Below are positions 56,836 through 64,000 of a DNA stretch of 64,000 bases, piece after piece. Position 1 is the first letter of the stretch, and the number at the start of each line of letters is the position of its first letter. A program made the position numbers and the translations under genes. Source of the DNA: Gordionus sp. m RMFG-2023 (Eukaryota > Nematomorpha > Gordioida > Chordodea > Parachordodidae); NCBI RefSeq assembly GCF_954871325.1, contig NC_088775.1:61295561-61359560 (forward strand), read 5' to 3'. The notes under the pieces are model-generated. The model did no database searches and was not told the origin of the DNA. It was given only the letters and a program-made list of their open reading frames with translations.

Positions 56836-57287
56836 TATCTGCCCACCCCTAAATTATTTAAATATAGAAAAATTTGATTGTAAAAAAGATATTAGCTCCT
56901 TGTTTCATGCAAGAATTTAAAAACCCTTTGTTCCACATCTATATACTGCTGCATCGACTGGTATTTTCTTAAAGGGCTGGACCAAGGTGAGTTTATATTA
57001 GATGGCTTAATATCATTTTTTTTAAATATAGCAATTTTTCGTTGACTCTATAATTGAGTTTAATATTTGTCATAATTTTTTGAAATTTATTATCCATATA
57101 GTTTTTGACAACTCTTATGCTTATGATTAAATCCAACATATCTATTAATTTTGCCTTTTCATACAATACCGTATAAAATTAATTTTAAAAGTTCAGTCCA
57201 TCATTGAAATTTTATTTGAAGCATTAATAAAAATTGAAAAACATGAAATAGTCGTTTAAAATAAATTTTAGATTTGATATTTCTAAT

Positions 57288-57582
57288 AGTGATCTGCATC
57301 GGGCCTGATTTTTCAACCGAATATATTTAAATATGGAAATTAATCTTTATAATTACTCAAAATAAAACAATATGTCGTTTAGTTTCAACAAATAAAATCA
57401 AATATTTTTATTTTACATAAAAAATTCAATATAAAATTGATAAATTTAGATATATTTAAAAATATTTCCAAGGTCCAACCCGAATTTTTTTTTAAATATT
57501 AGGCCCGGCCCGAGCTCGATTATTTTAAATAGAATTCGGCCCGAAGCCCGTATGGGCCGGGCCTAACTTTGTAGATCTCTAG
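57288..57582. mobile_element. Degenerate hobo-like MITE
   Basis: Starts GTGATCTGCATCGGGCCTG and ends GGGCCTAACTTTGTAGATCTCT, a weak inverted pair of the CAGAGAxCTGCA family. The interior has AGGCCCGGCCCGAGCTCG and TATGGGCCGGGCC. Target duplication not resolved. Confidence 0.6.
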
Positions 57583-57709
57583 TCTCTAACGACATTAAAA
57601 ATAGGTTACTGATTAAAATGAGATAGGAGCGAGATTTAAAATTGAAATTATATTGCGAAATTCTAAAACCTAACTCGGCAATCAGATTTTGTATAATAAA
57701 TCAAACAGA

Positions 57710-59841
57710 CAGTGGTGGACTGGCCATTAGACCAGGTGGGCATTTTACCCACGAGGCCGCGAGAAATGTCGATTTTTGAGGCCGATCAGAGGAAAATATC
57801 AAAAAAGAGGCCGATTAGAAAAAAAAAGATATTGTGTTTACATTATTTTCTCTTACCATTTTTTTATTTTTAATGATATCTATATTATTCGAATATCACA
57901 TTCCTTAGAATTATGTAACGTAACTCTTCCGTTTGAGTTTTAGTTGGGTGAAAGCTAAGTGTTAATTAATTTATTATAAGACAAGCAACCATTTGCCTAC
58001 AATAGCAAAATAACAAAGGATTACAAAATTTAAACTCTTCTGGAAAAGGATTTTTTGATATCTTGAGTGAATGCTTTTAAAACATGGGATTCAAATGAGA
58101 AATGTAGTGGGAGAATCATTTGATGGTGCTGCAAATATGGGGGGGGGGGGGAGGGGTAAAATTGTTGGGTTGCATGCTCTTATTAAAAGAGGCTCCAGAT
58201 AGTTTTTTATATTTGGTGCTAGAGTCACATATTAAATCTCTTTATATGTGATTCTTGCGATAATATTGAAGTCAAAAATTTATTTGGATTATTGAAAAGA
58301 CTAGCAACTTCTTTGGTAAATCATATAAAAGGATGGATGCTTGGGTAAAATAAAATAATTCATCTGGCTATTGAGAAAGCTGTAAAAAATAGGCGAGGCA
58401 AGGTGGTGGGCACATGAAAAGGCCCTTAGATGGATATATGGTAAAGAGAGCTTGCTCCCAATAACGATAAGGGCACTTCAATTTATAATAAATGATAAAC
58501 CATTTAAGGCAAAAACCTCAAGTCATCTGTATCATCGATAACTATTACATCATTTCAAAATAAAGAAATAAAAACAGCTTCTAATTTAAATGAAACATTT
58601 TCATATTTATAGCTCCCAGAAAGTATCTGAGTATAAAATGCTCTGTAAAAAGATCGAACAGGACGAGCGAATAGAATATGTAGTGACGAAGGCCAAGATG
58701 AACGTCCTCAAGAATCGATTGACCTTTATAGTGTCGAAGTACTTCGTCCTATAATTGATTAAATTATAAATAGCTTGTCGGAACTATATTTTGCGAATAG
58801 TAGCTTATTTTGAATGTGCAGTATTTGCATCCAAGGTATTTTGATGAAATAAATAGTAAAGGCATTGGAAAAACTGATACAATTAGCAAATATATTGAGT
58901 GTTAAATTACGTAACGAATTGTGATCATTCGCCACTGTATTCAAAGATTTAAATATTAGAATTAAATGAAACGGACTATGATATTGTATGTACAAGTGAG
59001 GAGCCATATGAAGATGATGGAATATTAAAAAATAATAATAATTCAGAGTGTGATAATAAATATAACAAGTGTTTAATATGCGTGTATGAAATTCTTAAAA
59101 GATACAATATGCATACACTTATTTATTTTTGGCATATGAATACATACTTTGTCATTTACGTAGGTTAATTGTGAGAGAACATTTAGTATATTAAAAATTA
59201 TAAAAAATAGGTTGAAGCTAATATAGGCGAAGAAAAATTACAATTTTAATGATGTCAGCTGAACGAGAGCTATTAGCGCAGATTGAACTAGAAGCGCAAA
59301 GGTTCAAAGTTAATGAGAGATTTATTAACGTAAAAATTTTATATTATCTTGATTCTCGTATTTAAATCTTATTTATATCTATTTGCAAAATGATCGTTGC
59401 CTGATTTTATAGTGCAGCAATTTTATTCTCTGTGTAAAATTGTATAATTTCAATTATTTTATATGTGCAATTATTTTATTTATTGAGTATGTATTATCTT
59501 ATATTTAACACGTGATATATGATTTCATTTTATGGTCTAATATCGTTGTAAATCTAATATAAAATATATTGCACAATGAATATTTTTTTAGATGTGCAAT
59601 GAATAATTTTAGATGTGCAATTTTTTTAAATAAAATATATGATTATCGTGTCATACTATTCTATTTTTTTATAAATCGCTTAAACTTATTTTCAAAAATA
59701 AGAGGTAATAAAAATTATGTAATTCGAAGAAGCCATTAAAGGGAACCCGACCAATGGGGGGTATGGGAGCGAAGCCCCCATTAAAATAAAGCCACTATAA
59801 AAACATGCCCACGAGGCCATAGCGTCGCCAGTCCGCCCCTA
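57710..59841 (+). mobile_element. hAT element, 2.1 kb, ZMYM-type, delimited
   Basis: Inverted ends CAGTGGTGGACTGGCC (57710) and CGCCAGTCCGCCCCTA (ending 59841). Flanks CAAACAGA (57702-57709) and CAGACAGA (59842-59849) match at 7 of 8. The + strand translation in mixed frames shows SFDGAANMGG near 58120, NLFGLLKRLATSFVNH near 58275, DEGQDERPQESIDLYSVEV near 58690, NCERTFSILKIIKNRLK near 59170 and MSAERELLAQIELEAQRFK near 59255. These are the YDNASNM, dimerisation (CERxFSxLKxIKNxLR) and C-terminal blocks of the ZMYM1-like hAT group. Numerous stops and frame changes; inactive. A G-run at 58140-58151 lies inside. Confidence 0.85.
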
Positions 59842-59849
59842 CAGACAGA

Positions 59850-61528
59850 CGATATTAAGGCATCTTAAATCAATAGACATTGCAAATAGAACGACAGTTC
59901 TCCTCTCAGCGTTTATATTAGGGTAGTAGAAGCCATTGCCTCCAAATTTTTGAAGAGGGTATGCTAAGGAGTAAATTGAGGTAAAAATAAATATAATTTA
60001 TAGATTCACAAATAACTGGTAGAAGGATTCTAATTTATAAATAGACATTTATTTCATTTTTAAATCATTTATTTAATATTTAGATGGGTAATAACAAATA
60101 GGTAATTATCACCAACTAAGGTTTTTTGTTATTCCTAGCCTAGATTATAATGCTTGAAAGTTTTAATTAAGATTTTGTTTGGAGGTTGCGCATGGTGGCT
60201 ATTGATTTTTTTAGAGGGTAGGTTGGAGGAGGTTTTGCTTCCAACGAATTTTCTAACATATAGTAGTTTGACCCCCCTTCAGAGATTTGTATTTCCTCGT
60301 AGATATGAACTAATTAAAATTCTCTCACTTCAAAAAATTTAAGCAATATATTATTAGAAAATTTAAACAATAGTTTTAAAAAAAGTTAGTCATTTTTTAT
60401 ATAATTAGTGATTAAAATTTTTAGGAAATTCATTTTTATAATTTAAGAAAAGACAAACCATAATTATTTTTATTCAAAAGAATGTAGCATATGAAGTCTA
60501 AAATAAGTTGACCTAAAGTCCTGCGATAAAATTTATGGAAACCCCATCCAATAATGCACTATCCCTTAAAATTCTGGCTCGGTTCTGCTTATTAATTAAT
60601 ATTAATAATATTACTTCATTTAGGTAGACATTTATTAATCTCCCTTTATTCCAAATGATAATTAAACATTTAGAAACACTAGGTTATTAGATCTAGATCT
60701 TAATATAATTATTTAATAATAAATAAAAAACAAGGCATGCATCTTTATATTTACTAATGATTTGCGCGCCCTAGCCCGGTCGGAGAGGGTGGGTCTGGAA
60801 ATCGGAAATCATGGGGAATCAGAGTTCTTAAAAAATATAGGGTTGACGCTGAGATCTAAAAAAATAGGTATCGTCAAGGTATATTTTCAGTGGCCTATTT
60901 TTTATGAATAATAAAGCAGAAAAAAATGGATATATTTATTACTAACATTATGCAAAATAATATGCTAATCACGAATAGAAACAAATACTATTCAGATGAT
61001 CAATTTGGTAAGCTGTAATGTAACGCTTAAAAATACGAGATGGGGGGGGGGGGGGGGGTGAGCTACACATATATATTACCAAAAAATATATAAATAAAAT
61101 CGATAAAAATTCCATTTCTTAGTTTTCTTTGGGCTGTATTTTTTTAAAAACGTTTCTTTCTCCCCGTGATAATTATTTCCCTAAATTTGATATATAGATC
61201 TGGAATCCACTCCTAAATCGAATGTCCATTAATATTTATGATGACATTCCATAAGATGAATACTGCGGAATTAAGTGCCCATGTTAATAAATTTTTGTTT
61301 ATTTCATCTAAATATAAACAATAAAAAAAATCGGTACTAACCACATTGATTATGAAGAAGTGGAGTGAACCGAGGATTAATATCATATTTTTATTTCGTT
61401 CAGCGTAAAATGAATTCGTTTTAATTTGAATATCAATTGAATTTTAATATAATATTACATACAATTCGACAGATTTAAATGTTACATCTTTACTCTCTCT
61501 ATATAAATTACTTTTTCTTTATATATAT
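59850..61528. other. AT-rich DNA, no gene seen
   Basis: No supported coding. Contains an uninterrupted run of about 17-18 G residues near 61041-61058. A short less AT-rich patch near 60770-60815 (CGCGCCCTAGCCCGGTCGG) may be another MITE scrap. Confidence 0.3.
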
Positions 61529-61600
61529 CAGAGATCTGCAGACCCGGCCCTAAGCCTGCCGTATTTTAAATTTTTTAAATATACCCGGGCCGGGCCGGTG
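61529..61600. mobile_element. hobo-like MITE left end, truncated
   Basis: CAGAGATCTGCAGACCCGGC in a TATATAT context, then GCCTGCC and CCCGGGCCGGGCCGG words. No matching right end; the sequence passes into the hairpin at 61605. Probably a truncated copy, or one interrupted by the hairpin element. Confidence 0.6.
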
Positions 61601-61604
61601 TAAC

Positions 61605-61660
61605 GTGTGAAAGTGATCTGTGAGATTTCGAAATCTCACGCAATCACTTTCACAGTTGTG
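61605..61660. repeat. Near-perfect 25-bp-arm hairpin
   Basis: GTGTGAAAGTGATCTGTGAG and CTCACGCAATCACTTTCACA are inverted with few mismatches around a central ATTTCGAAAT. A third CTCACAACTG-like complement follows at 61656. Non-coding. Could be a minimal palindromic element inserted in the MITE. Confidence 0.8.
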
Positions 61661-61745
61661 AGATTTTGATGATAATGGCCCCCAATGTTTTTGAAGCGAT
61701 AAATCTAAAGTAAAAATTTGCATGACATGAATTTAAATGATAATA

Positions 61746-62095
61746 TAATATAGAGACAATAATGGTATAAAACCTAACTGTTAAATTATAATCTATGTTT
61801 TAGAATAATATTTTAATAATGCTTTGCAAGATATATATCGTGTCATTTTAAGAACTCATCTTTATTTTTTTAAGATCATTAAATCGAATAATGAGAGCTG
61901 TAAAATCAAGGAACATCATTAAAGTTAAGGATATAAAATATAATATAGAGACAATAATGGTATCACACCTAGCTATTTAATTATAATCTATGTTTTAAAA
62001 TAATATTTTAGTAATGCTTTGTAAAATATATATTGTTTCATTTCAAGAGCTCATCTTTATTTTAACATCATTAAAGTTAACAATATAATAAAATT
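61746..62095. repeat. 195-bp direct tandem duplication
   Basis: TAATATAGAGACAATAATGG begins at 61746 and again at 61941. The following ~150 bp match closely in both (TTATAATCTATGTTTTA, AATAATGCTTTG, CATCTTTATTTT landmarks). Two copies only; non-coding. Confidence 0.85.
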
Positions 62096-62165
62096 TCTCT
62101 TTTTGATATATATAAATTTAATTAAAAAGTAGATTATATATAACAAATAAAATTAAGCATTACAA

Positions 62166-62240
62166 GGTGTGGTGGGTACTCTAGTTAGTAAGTCTTACAT
62201 TACTTCTCCTTAAAATGTGGGATCAAATCCATGTACCATA
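62166..62240 (+). other. tRNA-like sequence, possible SINE head
   Basis: GGTGTGGTGGGTACTCTAGT then TAGTAAGTC (A-box-like), and 35 bp on GGGATCAAATCC (B-box-like) and ATGTACCATA, which could pair with the start. The arms are too poor for a functional tRNA. Reads as a decayed tRNA-derived SINE head. Confidence 0.35.
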
Positions 62241-62366
62241 CTTTTTTTATTTAAATTGTTTTTTTATTATCTATCTTATCTAAATAGTCGCCGCCTCTCT
62301 ATAGTTTTAAATTTATATTTTTAGTCTGCATATCATACCAAATAGTGTGTGATAAGATATGCAGAT

Positions 62367-62664
62367 TAGAGGTCTGTAATGGGCGGGTTTCTAGCGAAAA
62401 GATTAACCTGCCCTCGCTCTCACTTATAATTTTTTTTATATATATTTTGTTTTAAAATTATTTTATGGCTGGTTTGGCTCTTTATTTATTTTAATGTATT
62501 TTTAATTAAACATATAATATGGAATATTATGAAAAACTATTTACTGTTCTGCTCATTTCGCCTGAAAAATATCAAATTCTCCTAAATTTTTTAACCCTCT
62601 CGCCCAATGTTGAAAATATTTTTTTTAAAGTACGGGCGAAAAAACCACCCAATCCAGACCTCTA
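62367..62664. mobile_element. MITE, 298 bp, TAGAGGTCTG ends
   Basis: Left TAGAGGTCTGTAATGGGCGG, right CCACCCAATCCAGACCTCTA, an inverted pair of about 20 bp with three mismatches. Flanks ATGCAGAT and GTTCAGAT match at 6 of 8, compatible with an aged 8-bp hAT duplication. The interior carries CCTGCCCTCGC and CGGGCGAAAA words; no coding. Confidence 0.8.
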
Positions 62665-63300
62665 GTTCAGATTATTGATAGGAGGCTCCAATCAATATCA
62701 TAATTAAAGTTTAGCAAAATTTAGGTAGGGAAGAGATCCTTACTAACATGCTAATTTACACAACATGAATAACCAACTCCGATCCCATGATATTTCTTAT
62801 ACAAAGTACATCTTCTCGATAGACATTAATTTAGACAAAGCTCATATATGACAGAAAATTTACTAGAGGCAAACCACCTTTTCTACCCAACCCTCTAAGA
62901 ATCACTGCAAAGAAAGAGTAATATAAATTCTTAGCCTAAATGGCTTAATCGTAATGCTTATTTTGTTTACCTAATATAATGTTTTAAAGATAATCCATCT
63001 CTATATTATTTTGTACTGAATTGGGTCACAAATATTAGATAAAACTTTATTTGGTATAAGAAAATAGACGAAAAACTTTATTGATATAAATATTTATACA
63101 TAATTTTAAATTTAATAAAAACATCATGGAAAAATATAATTATTATCATATATTGCATATCAGAATGTAATTGAATATTATTTATAAACTACAACTTTCA
63201 TAAAATATAAATATATAAGTCGATAAATTATAATATGAATGAAATATATTTATATATTTTTATATAAAAAATTTTTTTTAATAAAAATAATAAATAGTTA
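62665..63300. other. AT-rich DNA downstream of the OTU gene
   Basis: No coding seen. Being 3' of the - strand OTU gene, it must hold its terminator and poly(A) site, but I see no unambiguous signal. Confidence 0.3.
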
Positions 63301-64000
63301 TTAGATGGAAGATAAATCGCAATCTAAAACATTTTCAAAATGACTCCCCCCATTTTTTATATAAATAAAATTATTATTAAATATTTTAATATTGTCGCGA
63401 ATATAAAATGGGTCACATCGGGCCCATACAAAATTATCATTATATTTTATATAAGTAAAAATAGCCGTATTTAACATTGTAGCCATCGCCCTGACTTCTG
63501 TGTCAGAAGCCCATATCTGCTGTGTCATTACATTATTTAAGACATAAGTTTTTATGTCTATTTTTTTGTTCGTGTCGTAAAGATAATTTTCAATTACCTT
63601 TCCCATCTCGGATGTTAGCATAAATTGTGCCAACCATTGGCTGAGAATAACATGGTAATTTTGAGCTCCAGTAAGCTCTACACTAATCGCCCTATGAAAT
63701 TTTATATTAATATGTTTTACCTATAAAAACAATTCCCATCACCTTCAATTTGCACCAGAATGGTGGGTTCACCAAGTTGTTTCCCATAGTCTACATCCCG
63801 ACAACGTTTGGGAGGCTTTAGACCATATATTTTAGCATGATATTTTTTCCATACCTTTGTTGTAGGAAAAAAATATCTAGGGATATTTTCTAATTTATTT
63901 ATTATCAAAATATCATCATCCAATTCTGTATACGTAATAAATTAAAAAATAAATCAAATATATATCAGAAATAACATTACCTATGGGAGTCTTTGGATTG
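63301..64000 (-). CDS. OTU-family cysteine protease, C-terminal exons (gene runs off the right edge)
   Basis: OTU proteases cleave ubiquitin chains. Exons on the - strand: 64000(+)-63981, 63925-63721, 63691-63301, with in-phase GT-AG introns of 55 bp (63926-63980) and 29 bp (63692-63720). The last two exons encode VQIEGDGNCFYR, the Asp-Gly-Asn-Cys catalytic loop, split at the Arg codon by the 29-bp intron. Then come AISVELTGAQNYHVILSQW, a TQQIWASDTEVRAMATMLNT segment (the W..D.E..A.A..L block) and SHFENVL near the C-terminus, whose His is the expected catalytic partner. No stops or frame breaks. OTU domains occur both in host genes and in some mobile elements, so it could be TE-derived. The spliceable small introns favour a live gene. 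Confidence 0.78.

Noticed and set aside
60154-60342. 62-codon frame starting MKVLIKILFGG
   Set aside because: Short, hydrophobic, no motif or splice context; indistinguishable from chance.
1-64000. Any CRISPR array, bacterial operon, prophage or toxin-antitoxin system
   Set aside because: The tandem arrays lack the unique-spacer pattern of CRISPR, and spliced genes, LINEs and hATs show eukaryotic DNA.

Overview
This is a very AT-rich, transposon-dominated eukaryotic window with one clear host gene. That gene is NOP2/NSUN1, the nucleolar rRNA (cytosine-5)-methyltransferase, on the + strand. I could trace it through 15 exons from 17313 to 54126: a 1947-nt coding sequence (648 codons plus stop) with consistent splice phases and both catalytic cysteines. 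Its first five introns are minimal (39-44 bp), while later ones are stuffed with transposons to 4.8, 13.3 and 12.5 kb. A second plausible gene, an OTU-type cysteine protease on the - strand, enters from the right edge (63301 to beyond 64000) and has 29- and 55-bp introns. The metazoan-like NOP2 sequence, minimal introns and many hAT families suggest an animal with an AT-rich, repeat-laden genome. I cannot place it further from sequence alone.

Layout. 1-12.5 kb: a Gypsy integrase fossil, a 29-bp tandem array, a GC-richer R2-class LINE (3180-5330) with a long open frame, a ZMYM-type hAT relic, a 270-bp inverted-repeat pair 7 kb apart, about 2.4 kb of polypyrimidine DNA, and a degenerate long-period repeat. 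12.5-16.8 kb: a hAT element split by a structurally whole non-autonomous LTR element. 17.3-54.1 kb: NOP2. Its introns hold a LINE, a ZMYM-type hAT, three hobo-like MITEs, a fold-back element, a Helitron fossil, BED-finger hATs, a Gypsy fossil, a 2.7-kb hAT with perfect 8-bp target duplication, a second copy of the LTR family in the opposite orientation, an RTE-like LINE tail and a CpG-rich 81-bp palindromic element. 54.1-64 kb: an unidentified 67-codon frame, two more delimited hAT elements (55237-56498, 57710-59841), further MITEs, a hairpin, a 195-bp tandem duplication, and the OTU gene.

The main themes are a host gene split between minimal and TE-bloated introns, at least nine hAT lineages in 64 kb (several with verifiable target-site duplications), and a small undescribed-looking LTR family that carries its own internal minisatellite and lies inside hAT elements both times. 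No prokaryotic, CRISPR or operon-like system is present. All calls come from reading translations and repeats by eye; no database search was run.
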